From the NCBI RefSeq assembly GCF_004962245.1, contig NZ_SUHQ01000001.1, positions 6,549 to 70,548 of the forward strand: DNA of 64,000 nt, in the 5' to 3' direction. This document shows positions 55,538-63,461 of this stretch, piece by piece. Position 1 is the stretch's first letter, and each line of letters starts with the position of its first letter. Under the pieces are notes generated by a model that saw only the letters and a program-made list of their open reading frames with translations, was not told where the DNA came from and did no database searches. The position numbers were made by a program, and so were the translations under genes. This DNA comes from Mesorhizobium sp. Its GTDB lineage: Bacteria > Pseudomonadota > Alphaproteobacteria > Rhizobiales > Rhizobiaceae.

Positions 55538-55833
55538 AGCCGATAGGCGCGTCCATAGTTCGTGTCGTTGTTGTCGAGACTGGCATTCTCACCGACAAGG
55601 CCGTCAAGCCATTCATGCCATTTTCGGAGATTGGTGATTTGTGCGCCGGCTTGAACGAGCGCTCGACCATTGCCAGAAGGGCGCCGACGCTTGTCGCGTT
55701 CACCCTCCTTGCCCCTTTTCCAGGGCGCTTCCGTCGATGACGCCGTTTCTACGGGATGTATTAAAACCGTTTCACGGGATCTATTATAGGTTTCACCTAA
55801 TATATTTACACCAGCATCCTCTTGAACAGAAGG
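55492..55833 (-). pseudogene. 5'-truncated gene ending at the right att copy
   Basis: 113 codons open from just inside the right att repeat to a TGA at 55492-55494, with no ATG, GTG or TTG start. The sense is good: EAPWKRGKEGERDKRRRPSG, NGRALVQAGAQITNLRKWHE, WLDGLVGENASLDNND, YGRAYRLYEEIGGVLDAGG. An in-frame stop lies right above 55833, 15 bases before the att copy. The 5' part seems to have been lost at the integration boundary. Style is phage- or island-like; no family is recognised. Confidence 0.55.
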
Positions 55834-55847
55834 CTTTCAAAGAGTCG

Positions 55848-55896
55848 GCCCTTTCACGGCGGTAACAGGTGTTCGATTCCCCTTGGGCGTACCAGA
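55848..55896. repeat. Right attachment-like repeat (attR): copy of the tRNA-Glu 3' half
   Basis: Matches 53088-53136 over 49 bases with one mismatch in the T stem. The 5' half of the tRNA is absent, so this copy cannot be a tRNA gene. Weaker similarity continues downstream (ACTCCCTT..., TTTGGCCAATTTCC at both places), as if more than one round of integration or a larger duplication took place. Confidence 0.85.
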
Positions 55897-55984
55897 TTTT
55901 TCGAGCACGGCCGAAAACTCCCTTCCCTATCCGATGTTTGGCCAATTTCCGCACAGAAACCGGCGAGATTGCTTGGTGGGGCTT

Positions 55985-56062
55985 TGGTGCACTCGGCAGG
56001 GATCGAACCTGCATCTGCCCGAGGCTTCGGTGGTGGCTCTATCCTGGTTGAGCTACGAGCGC
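55985..56062 (-). pseudogene. tRNA-shaped relic with decayed anticodon arm
   Basis: On the minus strand GCGCTCG (56062-56056) pairs with CGAGTGC (55995-55989), followed by a discriminator A and CCA; GCTC/GAGC form a D stem and GCAGG-TTCGATC-CCTGC a perfect T arm. The total length is right for a class I tRNA (78 with CCA), but the anticodon region (ACCACCGAAGCCTCGGG) does not form a five-pair stem and has no T at position 33. It is probably a mobile-element tRNA that has decayed. Confidence 0.6.
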
Positions 56063-56162
56063 GAACATTTTGGCAGGCTAAAAGAGCAGGTGTCGTTTTA
56101 TCAACTCGGAGATTGGGGGTAACCGGCACCTGCAATGGAAGTAAGGCCGCGCAGGTCGCATC

Positions 56163-56258
56163 ACCATTACTAAATTAGCAATCATGCATGAGTGGCCTAT
56201 AGTGTTAACAGCCGGCGCCGCCCCTCCTCAAAGCCCCGCCGGTTAGGCTCGGCGGCCC
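56163..56258. repeat. Diverged direct repeat, copy 1
   Basis: Shares with 57105-57203, in the same orientation and order, ACCATT..ACTAAATTAGC, CATGA, CCTATAGT, CAGCCGGCG, CCGCCCC, GCCGGT.AGGC and GGCGGCCC. Identity is partial with small indels. It lies about 100 bases below the tRNA-shaped relic. Confidence 0.65.
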
Positions 56259-56376
56259 CTCGATCATTCGGCTGTCGAGCCGCCCGAACTTGCTAGCCGC
56301 CTTCATGATCCGGATTAGAACCAACAACCGGCACCAGAGTCTCCGATCACCATTGGCCGATTAAGAGATCCAAAAA

Positions 56377-56409
56377 GCCCCGCCGCTCCATTTTGCGAAG
56401 CGGCGGGGC
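56377..56409 (-). terminator. Strong hairpin in the cryptic region
   Basis: GCCCCGCCGCT (56377-56387) pairs over 11 bp with AGCGGCGGGGC (56399-56409); on the minus strand five T follow. It is of the same general build as the island hairpins. No minus-strand gene is evident above it. Confidence 0.7.
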
Positions 56410-56606
56410 CCCCCACTCGCCCCCGCTGCTGACCACGCAATTGCGATGCCAGACGTGTTGACCCATTACGGAGCACCTTTAGGACGGCCTGTTCACAGTC
56501 GCGGGGGCTGTATCAAGCGGATCGATTGGATGTCGACTTTGCCGTAAAAAGTCTTTGGGCCGGAACGCTTGCTCGTCTCGAGGGTTGGGGTGCAGGAGAT
56601 GCAGGC

Positions 56607-56831
56607 GTGGCCAAGAAGACGTCTATCGCCGAAACACTGCGACGAACCTCTAACCAACTGAAGAGGATCCGGAAACACGTCGCCAACGGCGGTCACATGG
56701 ACCAGATGCAAGAGGTCGACGCCCTGGTAGGCCTCGCCAAAGAAATGGCCGACCGGCAACTGGCCGGGTTAGAAACCCCGGCAGACGAAAGCGATGGCTC
56801 TGCGCAAGACGGTGACAATGCAAAGGATTGA
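56607..56831 (+). CDS. Small helical acidic protein
   Basis: 74 residues from a GTG at 56607 with AGGAG eight bases before it. Sequence: AKKTSIAETLRRTSNQLKRI, RKHVANGGHMDQMQEVDALV, GLAKEMADRQLAGLETPADE and an acidic tail. The start inside a longer open frame (from 56526) is chosen because of the ribosome site. No family recognised. It is the only convincing gene in the 55.9-57.48 kb stretch, which is otherwise repeats, hairpins and relics. Confidence 0.55.
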   Translation: MAKKTSIAETLRRTSNQLKRIRKHVANGGHMDQMQEVDALVGLAKEMADRQLAGLETPADESDGSAQDGDNAKD

Positions 56832-57104
56832 GCGTCGCCTCCCGGCATTCCGCGATCACGGAATTACTTTGATCGCCAAGCTCGGTACTCTCCAACGGCA
56901 GCGGACCCCAAACCGCCTGGCCGGCGCCCGTCAGGCCCCCCGCCAACTGTTGGTGCCGGCCATCCTCTGTTCAAATCTGGATAGGCGCGCCCTTCTTGCA
57001 ACGCTCGAGTGCCTCCATCTGCCAGCTGGCCACCGGTACTCACTCGTTTGGGCAAGGATTCGACTCCAGGCTCATCCATTTGGCGGCCACGCGAATGGAA
57101 CATG

Positions 57105-57203
57105 ACCATTTTACTAAATTAGCGACGATACATGAAGGACCTATAGTTCGCCCCAGCCGGCGACCGCCCCCCGTACCGCCAGCCGGTCAGGCCCGGCGGC
57201 CCG
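57105..57203. repeat. Diverged direct repeat, copy 2
   Basis: Partner of 56163-56258, 942 bases downstream. The interval between the copies holds the 56377 hairpin, the small gene at 56607 and GC-rich sequence in which I see no further gene. The rest of the gap to the DUF2161 gene (57204-57481) also shows no gene. Confidence 0.65.
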
Positions 57204-57481
57204 CTGTTGGTCACCCCAACGGGGAGCTGCTGGGCCGCCTCAATTCGTTCTACGGATGGCGCGGGCCTTAGCTCACGGTCCACAACAGGGAGATCGGGGG
57301 AGTAGAAAGACGCCTTCTTTGCCCGCCTTAGGGTTTCCTGCTTCTGGCATGGTCTCCCGCAAAAGCGGATGATCGATTTATCCGGGGAAATGTCTTGCCG
57401 CGGCTTCACAAGGCACTTCGGCCCCGCCGGCAGGCTCGCACTCATAGCTGGTAGCTGACGGTTGGGGATCCGTATCGCATA

Positions 57482-58141
57482 TCATGGAGCCGGTTGGGGC
57501 CAGCGCTGCAACGCGGCATGGCCAACGTCGGTAAGCGCATAGACGCCGCGCTCGGCCCTGGCGAACCATCCGTAGACATTGTGAAGCAGGATCTTGGCGG
57601 CGCGCGGTGAAACGGTTTTCAGATCGCGTGGGCGCTTCGGGCCGTCCGCCATGGCAGCGGCGCAGGCCAGCGCATCCTGCCGGTAAGCGGTCATAATCGG
57701 GGCTCGGGAACCACCGCCGACCACAGGATCGCCGCGCCGGCGCCGATGCTCGTCCACAAGGCGCGATCTTCGCTTCGGGTCTCGCCTTGGCGGCAAGGCT
57801 GCCGGACTGAGCAGCAGTTCGACGTTGCCGGCGGAGCCAACCCCCAGAAGGCCGAAACCGAGCCGCCGGCAGAGGGCGCGGAACCGGCGATCGTGCTCGC
57901 GGCCCTTGCCGCGGGCCGACATCCTCGCCGCGAGCCAGACCTCATCGCATGCCGCGGCGCGATCGACACCTTGAAGTATGAGTTCGAGGTTGAACTGCAA
58001 CTTCAATTCGCAAATGACGACCACGGGCGGCTCGCCGTCACGCAGTCCCACGACATCGCAACCGCCAACTTCACCTTTGACGGTGAATTCCAGGCTCTCA
58101 AGAAACCGCTTCACCGGGATGTAAAGAGACGTTTCCTGCAT
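57482..58141 (-). CDS. DUF2161 protein, PD-(D/E)xK nuclease-like
   Basis: 219 residues. The N-terminal half has the nuclease-fold line QETSLYIPVKRFLESLEF, GGCDVVGL (Asp) and VVICELKLQFN (E-x-K), the metal-binding motif of PD-(D/E)xK enzymes, then ACDEVWLAARMSARGKGREH. The C-terminal part looks like a winged helix (ILLHNVYGWFARAERGVYAL). Members are annotated as putative phosphodiesterases; substrate unknown. It is divergent from the RpiR-type gene and marks the return to chromosome-like sequence. Confidence 0.82.
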   Translation of the reverse strand: MQETSLYIPVKRFLESLEFTVKGEVGGCDVVGLRDGEPPVVVICELKLQFNLELILQGVDRAAACDEVWLAARMSARGKGREHDRRFRALCRRLGFGLLGVGSAGNVELLLSPAALPPRRDPKRRSRLVDEHRRRRGDPVVGGGSRAPIMTAYRQDALACAAAMADGPKRPRDLKTVSPRAAKILLHNVYGWFARAERGVYALTDVGHAALQRWPQPAP

Positions 58142-58326
58142 ACCGGAGCCATAGCCGATTCGAGCCGGGTTCGCCCAGAGTTGCTGAAAAACACGCCATC
58201 TGGACGGGGAAAGCGAAATGGCGCTCCCAAGATCTTACCTTTGTAGAAATCCTTCCAAAAATTGACATCATCGCCAGAATTTGTAATTTCTCTATCAGCG
58301 GCTGAATACGGAAAGGGAGAGGTCCG

Positions 58327-59268
58327 GTGTCGATCCGCGAAGAGTTGGCGCATACCACCCTGGCCCTCACATCCGCGGAAGCCAAGATCGTGCAGGTTCT
58401 TCTGGCCGACTATCCGATGTCCGGGCTCGGCACCGCCACGCGCCTGGCAAAAGCAGCGGGCGTCAGCGATCCGACGGTCATGCGCCTCATGGTCAAGCTT
58501 GGCTATGGCGGTTTCGCCGCCTTCCAGGCCAAGCTCCTGGCGGAAATCGAAGCCCGGCTGCATTCCCCGCTGCTGATGATGGAGGCAAAGCGGCCTGCCA
58601 ATTCGAGCGAAGGCACGGTCAACGACTACTTCCATTCGGTGTCCGATAGCCTGGAGCGGACGCGCACGGCGGTTCCCTCGCAAAGCTATGGCCGCGCCGC
58701 CAGGATGCTGCTCGACTGCAAGGGTCAGGTCGTGCTGCTCGGTGGACGCTTCAGCCGGCACATCGCCTCGATGCTCGCCGGTTATCTCGTGCAGTTCCGT
58801 CCCAACGTGCACGACATCGGCGCGCTGGCGCCGACGGATTTCGACCTGCTGATCGATCTCGGCAAGCGTGACCTGCTCGTCGTGTTCGACTATCGCCGCT
58901 ACCAGTCGGACGTGGTGAACTTCGCCCGTCAGGCGCGCGAGCGGGGCATCGGCATCCTGCTGTTCACCGACCCATGGCTCTCGCCCATCTCCGAACATGC
59001 CGATCTGACGCTGATCGCGGCAATAGAGGCCAACTCGCCGTTCGACACGCTGGCGACGGCCGTCGTCCAGATGGAGACCGTGTTTGCCCATGCGCTGGAA
59101 AGCGAAGGCCAGACGGTGCGCAAGCGCATCGAGGATATCGAAGGGATGCGCCGTGCCAACGGCGTGACGCTCGACGCCTCCGATTTCACCGGCCGCCGCA
59201 GCGCCACCGCCGGCGATCCGGCGAAGTGGACGGCACCCTTCGTCAGGGGCAAACCCAAATCGACGTAA
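58327..59268 (+). CDS. MurR/RpiR-family transcriptional regulator
   Basis: 313 residues from a GTG at 58327 with GGGAGAGG upstream. The N-terminal HTH_6 domain (LTSAEAKIVQVLLADYP, TRLAKAAGVSDPTVMRLMVK) precedes a SIS sugar-phosphate-binding domain (VVLLGGRFSRHIASMLAGYL, LLVVFDYRRYQSDVVNFARQ, TDPWLSPISEHADLTL). Such regulators sense a sugar phosphate or similar ligand. It lies just upstream of the M20 peptidase on the same strand and near the convergent ABC transporter, which it may control. Confidence 0.9.
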   Translation: MSIREELAHTTLALTSAEAKIVQVLLADYPMSGLGTATRLAKAAGVSDPTVMRLMVKLGYGGFAAFQAKLLAEIEARLHSPLLMMEAKRPANSSEGTVNDYFHSVSDSLERTRTAVPSQSYGRAARMLLDCKGQVVLLGGRFSRHIASMLAGYLVQFRPNVHDIGALAPTDFDLLIDLGKRDLLVVFDYRRYQSDVVNFARQARERGIGILLFTDPWLSPISEHADLTLIAAIEANSPFDTLATAVVQMETVFAHALESEGQTVRKRIEDIEGMRRANGVTLDASDFTGRRSATAGDPAKWTAPFVRGKPKST

Positions 59269-59363
59269 CCCGCCGCCGACGTGCTCGGAGCAAGACGAGC
59301 GGCCGGCCCCCCGCAACACCAAAGACAATCACGAACGCCGCCAAGGCACGAAAGGACATCGAT

Positions 59364-60680
59364 ATGCAGGACAGGGATGCGGCCGTCGCCGCCGCGCAAG
59401 CCGAGATCGACAAGGATCGCGACTGGGTGATCGGCCTCACCAGCGACATGGTTCAAATCCCTTCGGTGAACCCCAAATTCGAGACCCGGCAAGGGCTGAA
59501 CCGCGAGGCCGACGTGCAGGCGATGCTGGAGCCGGTCCTCAAGGCCGACGGCTTCTCGACCGAACAATGGGACGCCTTGCCGGGGCGCCCCAATCTGATC
59601 GGTGAATGGGCTGGCGAGGAAGAGCGCAGCCTGATCCTGTGCGGCCATATCGACGTCGTGCCGGTCGGCGAAATGAAGAACTGGTCGGTCGATCCGTTTG
59701 GCGGCGACATCACCAACGGGCGTCTTTACGGTCGCGGCGCGGTCGACATGAAGGGCGGCGTCGCCGCCTGCATCGCGGCGGCGCACGCCATCCGCAAGGC
59801 CGGCATCACGCTCCGGGGCCGGCTGGCGATCCACACCGTGGTCGACGAGGAAGCCGGCGGCTTCGGCGCCATGGACGCGGTCGCCAGGGGCAGGCTCGCC
59901 AAGGCGGTGCTGGTCGCCGAACCGACCTGGGGCGATGTCCTCCCGGTCGAGGGCGGGCTCGAATGGGCGCGGGTGACGATCCGCGGCCGCAACGCGCATT
60001 CCGCGCTGCGCTACAATGAAATCTATCCGCAGCGCCACGACAAGGACCGGCTGGAGCCCGGCGTCAACGCCATCGAGATCGCGGCGCGATTCATCGCGGC
60101 CGTGCGCCAGTACGAGCTCGACCGCACGCGGGCGAGATCGCATCCGCTGCTGCCACTCGGCATGAACACGATCAACATCGGGGTGATGCATGGCGGCACT
60201 GGACTTGGCGAGAACGGCCTGCCGACGGTGATGACCAATCCTGCGATCATCCCGGACGTGGCCGTTCTCGATCTCGACATGAAGTTCCTGCCTGACGAGA
60301 ATTCAGCCGATTATCGCCGCGATTTCGAAACTTTCGTGCATCATTTCGCCGCCACCGACGCCTGGCTGCGCGAAAATCCGCCGACCATCCAATGGGAACT
60401 GGGCGGCCTTCACTTTCCACCGATGAACACTTCGCCGGACCATCCGCTGGTCAGGTCGCTCGTCGCCAACAAGGCGCGGATCGGCAAGACGCCTGAGGTG
60501 AAGGGCTTCGTCGCCGTGTGCGACGCCGCGCACTATGCCGGCGCCGGCGTCGACGGCGTCATCTTCGGTCCGTCGGGCGACGGTTTTCATGGCGCCGACG
60601 AATATGTCGAGGTCGATTCGGTGGTGGAGACCGCCAAGGTCATCGCCGCCTCCGTCATCGACTGGTGCGGCGTCCGCTAA
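59364..60680 (+). CDS. M20-family peptidase/deacylase (ArgE/DapE-like)
   Basis: 438 residues from the ATG at 59364 (AAAGGAC site). The two-zinc catalytic domain has LILCGHIDVVPVGEMKNW (His-x-Asp), LYGRGAVDMKGGVAACIAAA (Asp ligand) and HTVVDEEAGGFGAMD (Glu-Glu), and the C-terminal ligand His is in GPSGDGFHGADEYVE. A dimerisation lid lies in between. It hydrolyses an N-acyl or peptide bond; homologues include acetylornithine deacetylase and succinyl-DAP desuccinylase. In this context it may process the compound taken up by the adjacent transporter. A longer frame from 58974 overlaps the regulator and is not coding. Confidence 0.9.
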   Translation: MQDRDAAVAAAQAEIDKDRDWVIGLTSDMVQIPSVNPKFETRQGLNREADVQAMLEPVLKADGFSTEQWDALPGRPNLIGEWAGEEERSLILCGHIDVVPVGEMKNWSVDPFGGDITNGRLYGRGAVDMKGGVAACIAAAHAIRKAGITLRGRLAIHTVVDEEAGGFGAMDAVARGRLAKAVLVAEPTWGDVLPVEGGLEWARVTIRGRNAHSALRYNEIYPQRHDKDRLEPGVNAIEIAARFIAAVRQYELDRTRARSHPLLPLGMNTINIGVMHGGTGLGENGLPTVMTNPAIIPDVAVLDLDMKFLPDENSADYRRDFETFVHHFAATDAWLRENPPTIQWELGGLHFPPMNTSPDHPLVRSLVANKARIGKTPEVKGFVAVCDAAHYAGAGVDGVIFGPSGDGFHGADEYVEVDSVVETAKVIAASVIDWCGVR

Positions 60681-60692
60681 ACTCGAGTTGGT

Positions 60693-60839
60693 TAAGGCGT
60701 GTTGAGATTCAGGTCAGGCCGAGCCGAAAATGGTGGGTTCCGAGAACCGGAACGCAGCGTACTTTTGGGTACGTGAGCACCGGAAGCGCAGGAAGCCGCC
60801 ATTTGCAGGCCGGCATCACCTGAATATCAACACGCCTTA
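60693..60839. repeat. 147-bp inverted-repeat element at the livM stop
   Basis: The first 22 bases (60693-60714, TAAGGCGTGTTGAGATTCAGG...) and the last 22 (60818-60839) are inverted repeats with one mismatch. Inside, GCGTAC and GTACG flank TTTTGG. There is no coding capacity. Its final TTA (60837-60839) reads as the TAA stop of the minus-strand permease gene. The ends resemble those of a small non-autonomous element. Confidence 0.8.
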
Positions 60840-61844
60840 GGCCGGGCGCTTGATGCGGTCGGCCACCGCCGTCCAGGCGGCGCGGATCATGCCTACCAGG
60901 CCGCTTGGATAGACGAGCATGATCACGATGATGAGCAGCGCCGAGATCATCAGCCGCCACGCGCCGAAATCGGCCATCGCCTCGGAAAAGACGGTGAGCA
61001 CGAACGACGCGACGATCGCGCCGTAGATCGTAGCTGTCCCGCCCAGCAGCACCATCGACAGGATGATGGTCGCCAGGCTCATGCCGAAAACGTCGATCGA
61101 GGCGTTGCGCTGGTAGGCGGCGTAGAAGGCCCCGGCAATTCCGGTGAAAAAGGCGCTTGCCGCCAGCGTCACCATGCGCTGCCGGACCAGCGAGACGCCG
61201 CGGCTGATGGCGTATTCCTCATTGTCGCGCAGGGCCACGATGCTGGCGCCGGCGCGCGAGCGCACGAACAGGCGCAGGAACAGCGTGCTGAGCACCAGAA
61301 GCGCCAGCGCGATGTAGAAATAGGCGATCTTGCCGTCGCGGATCATGTTGTGATCGAAGATATAGAGGCCGGGCACCCGCACCAGGCCCTGCGTGCCGCC
61401 CGTCAGGTCCGACTGGCTGACAATGACCTGCATGACAAGCTGCGCGAAGCCGAAGGTGACCAGGATGATATAGATGCCCTTCAGCCGCAGGATCGGAATG
61501 GTCACCAGCACGGCCGCCAGGGTGGCGATCACGCCGCCCGCCACAAGCGCGATCCACGGATCGACGCCGGCCAGCTTGGCGAGCAGGCTGTAGGTGTAGA
61601 CGCCGATGCCGAACAGTGCCAGGTGGCCGAAATTGAAGACGCCGCCATAGCCGAGGCTGAGATCCCAGTTCGAGGCGACGACAGCGTAGATGAAGATCAT
61701 GATCAGCACATGCCGGCTGTAGCTGTCGCCGAAGACGAGCGGCAACAGGGCAAGCAGCAGGAAGCCCGCCACGAAGCCGATCGCCTCGCGGTTCCAGGTC
61801 ACGCGGCCGGGAGCCGCCGGAATGGCAACGTTGAGGAGCGTCAT
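60837..61844 (-). CDS. livM: Branched-chain-type ABC transporter permease (LivM-like)
   Basis: 335 residues from the ATG at 61844, which overlaps the upstream permease stop (ATGA). About ten membrane helices with the LivM marks NWDLSLGYGGVFNFGHLALFG, LVTFGFAQLVMQVIVSQSDL and VALRDNEEYAISRGVSLVRQ (EAA-like loop). It forms the membrane pore with LivH. The stop codon lies in the terminal inverted repeat of the element at 60693-60839, so the extreme C-terminus (RIKRPA) may have been altered by it. The substrate could be branched-chain amino acids, a peptide or another small amide. Confidence 0.9.
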   Translation of the reverse strand: MTLLNVAIPAAPGRVTWNREAIGFVAGFLLLALLPLVFGDSYSRHVLIMIFIYAVVASNWDLSLGYGGVFNFGHLALFGIGVYTYSLLAKLAGVDPWIALVAGGVIATLAAVLVTIPILRLKGIYIILVTFGFAQLVMQVIVSQSDLTGGTQGLVRVPGLYIFDHNMIRDGKIAYFYIALALLVLSTLFLRLFVRSRAGASIVALRDNEEYAISRGVSLVRQRMVTLAASAFFTGIAGAFYAAYQRNASIDVFGMSLATIILSMVLLGGTATIYGAIVASFVLTVFSEAMADFGAWRLMISALLIIVIMLVYPSGLVGMIRAAWTAVADRIKRPA

Positions 61845-62716
61845 GCGAGCCCCCTGGAACGGCTGGCGAAAATGCCCTCCGGGCGCACCATGAGCGTCGC
61901 GATGAGCACGAGGAAAAGCAGCGCCGGCGTCCAGTAGAGGCCGAAATAGTAGTTGCTCGCCGCCTCGAAGAATCCGATCAGGTAGGCAGCGAAGATCGGT
62001 CCTGAAATGCTTGAAATACCGCCGAAAACCACCACGATCAGCGCCTTGAGCAGCGGGTCTGCGCCCATCGACGGATTCATGAAGCGGTAGCCGCCCATGA
62101 AGATGCCGGCCAGCCCTGCCAGCGACGCGGCGATGGCGAAGGCAAGGCCGTAAAGCGCCGTGACGTTGAGGCCGACGAGATGGCTCGCATCCTCGTTCTG
62201 TGCGACCGCCCTGAGTGCAAGGCCGAGCCGCGTGCGGTTGAGGAACGACCATAAGGCCGCGAGGATCAGCGGCGTGATGACGATGATCGCGATCTGGTGC
62301 AGCGACACGCCGACGCCGGCGATGGTGGTGTTGCCCTCGATCAGGCTGGGCAGTTGCTTGGAGCGCGGTCCCCAGACGGTCAGCGCCCCGTTTTCGATCA
62401 GTGAACCGGCCGCAAGCGTGGTGATGACGACCACCAGAACGATGTTGGGACGGCCGATCAGCGGCCGCACCACCGAGGCCTGCAGGATCCACCCCGCACC
62501 CGCCATGACGATGACGGCCAGCGGAAAGGCGATCACCACCGGCAGGCCGAAGGCGACAAGCTGCCAGGCGAAATAGGCGCCCAGCATCATGAACACGCCA
62601 TGGCTGAAGTTGAACACGCCGATCGTCGTCCAGACAAGCGCCAGCCCGACCGCCATCATGGCGTAGAGCGAGCCCTGGAACAGGCCACCGAAGAAGATAT
62701 CCGAAAAGACGCTCAT
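61841..62716 (-). CDS. livH: Branched-chain-type ABC transporter permease (LivH-like)
   Basis: 291 residues from the ATG at 62716 (MSVFSDIFFGGLFQGSLYAM). The LivH marks are GLALVWTTIGVFNFSHGVFM, LRAVAQNEDASHLVGLNVTA and VVFGGISSISGPIFAAYLIG. It is an inner-membrane half of the pore, eight to nine helices. The stop overlaps the livM start by four bases, and the start is 26 bases after the livF stop. Specificity is not predictable. Confidence 0.9.
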   Translation of the reverse strand: MSVFSDIFFGGLFQGSLYAMMAVGLALVWTTIGVFNFSHGVFMMLGAYFAWQLVAFGLPVVIAFPLAVIVMAGAGWILQASVVRPLIGRPNIVLVVVITTLAAGSLIENGALTVWGPRSKQLPSLIEGNTTIAGVGVSLHQIAIIVITPLILAALWSFLNRTRLGLALRAVAQNEDASHLVGLNVTALYGLAFAIAASLAGLAGIFMGGYRFMNPSMGADPLLKALIVVVFGGISSISGPIFAAYLIGFFEAASNYYFGLYWTPALLFLVLIATLMVRPEGIFASRSRGLA

Positions 62717-62741
62717 GCCCGAACCCTGTCCAATCCTGCCT

Positions 62742-63461
62742 TCAATGCCCGAAATACATCGCCATGATTTCGCTGTGCTCGATGCTCTCGCCCGGCCGAA
62801 TCTCGGTCTTGACCGCTCCGTGATCGACAAGGAACAACTGCCGGCTGAGTTCGAGCAGGAACTCGATGTCCTGCTCGACAACGACGAGCGGCACGCCGCC
62901 CCTGGAGATGTCCATGACGGCGGTGCAGAGTTCGTCCTTGATCTTCGGCGCCAGTCCAAGCGTCGGCTCGTCCAGGATCAGCAGGCGCGGATGGCTCATC
63001 AGCGCCGTGCCGATCGACACCATCTGACGCTCGCCGCCGGACAGCGTGCGCACCTTTTGGCGCCAGCGTTCGGCCAGCTTCGGGAACAGCTTCACCACCT
63101 TTTCGCGGTTCTCGGCCTCGTGCGGCCGCGCGCGCGGCGAATAGGCGCCAAGCGCCATGCAGTCGCCGATCGTCAGGTCGGGAAACAGCTTGTTGCCCTG
63201 CGGCACGTGGATGAGGCCGGTGGCGACGATGGCGCGCGCGCTCAAGCCGGTGATGTCCTTGCCGTCGAAGACGACGCGGCCGCTTTTCGGCGCGACCAGG
63301 CCGGAAATGGTCCTCAGCAGCGTCGTCTTGCCGTGACCGTTCGGCCCGAACAGCCCGACATTGCCGAACCGGCCGGCCTCGAGCGTGATGTCGTGCAGAA
63401 CGGTCACGCGGCCATAGCCGGCGGTCACCGCCTCGACGCTTAGGATCGGGCTTTCGCTCAC
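62742..63461 (-). CDS. livF: ABC transporter ATP-binding protein (LivF-like)
   Basis: 239 residues. Walker A is LFGPNGHGKTTLLRTI, the signature is LSGGERQMVSIGTALM and Walker B LLILDEPTLGLAPKI; VPQGNKLFPDLTI is the Q-loop region usual for LivF. The start overlaps the livG stop by four bases. It energises transport together with the second ATPase. Confidence 0.93.
   Translation of the reverse strand: MSESPILSVEAVTAGYGRVTVLHDITLEAGRFGNVGLFGPNGHGKTTLLRTISGLVAPKSGRVVFDGKDITGLSARAIVATGLIHVPQGNKLFPDLTIGDCMALGAYSPRARPHEAENREKVVKLFPKLAERWRQKVRTLSGGERQMVSIGTALMSHPRLLILDEPTLGLAPKIKDELCTAVMDISRGGVPLVVVEQDIEFLLELSRQLFLVDHGAVKTEIRPGESIEHSEIMAMYFGH

Noticed and set aside
55848..55923. Second tRNA-Glu gene
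   Set aside because: Only the 3' half from the anticodon stem is present; the 5' acceptor strand and D arm are missing.
56880..57480. Further tRNA-like pieces (TTCAAATC near 56970, TTCGACTCC near 57060, a D-arm-like string near 57445)
   Set aside because: Single loops without matching stems or acceptor arms; too weak to call even as relics.
53060..57481. An integrase, transposase or toxin-antitoxin pair in the accessory region
   Set aside because: I looked for recombinase and toxin motifs in all frames and found none I could support.
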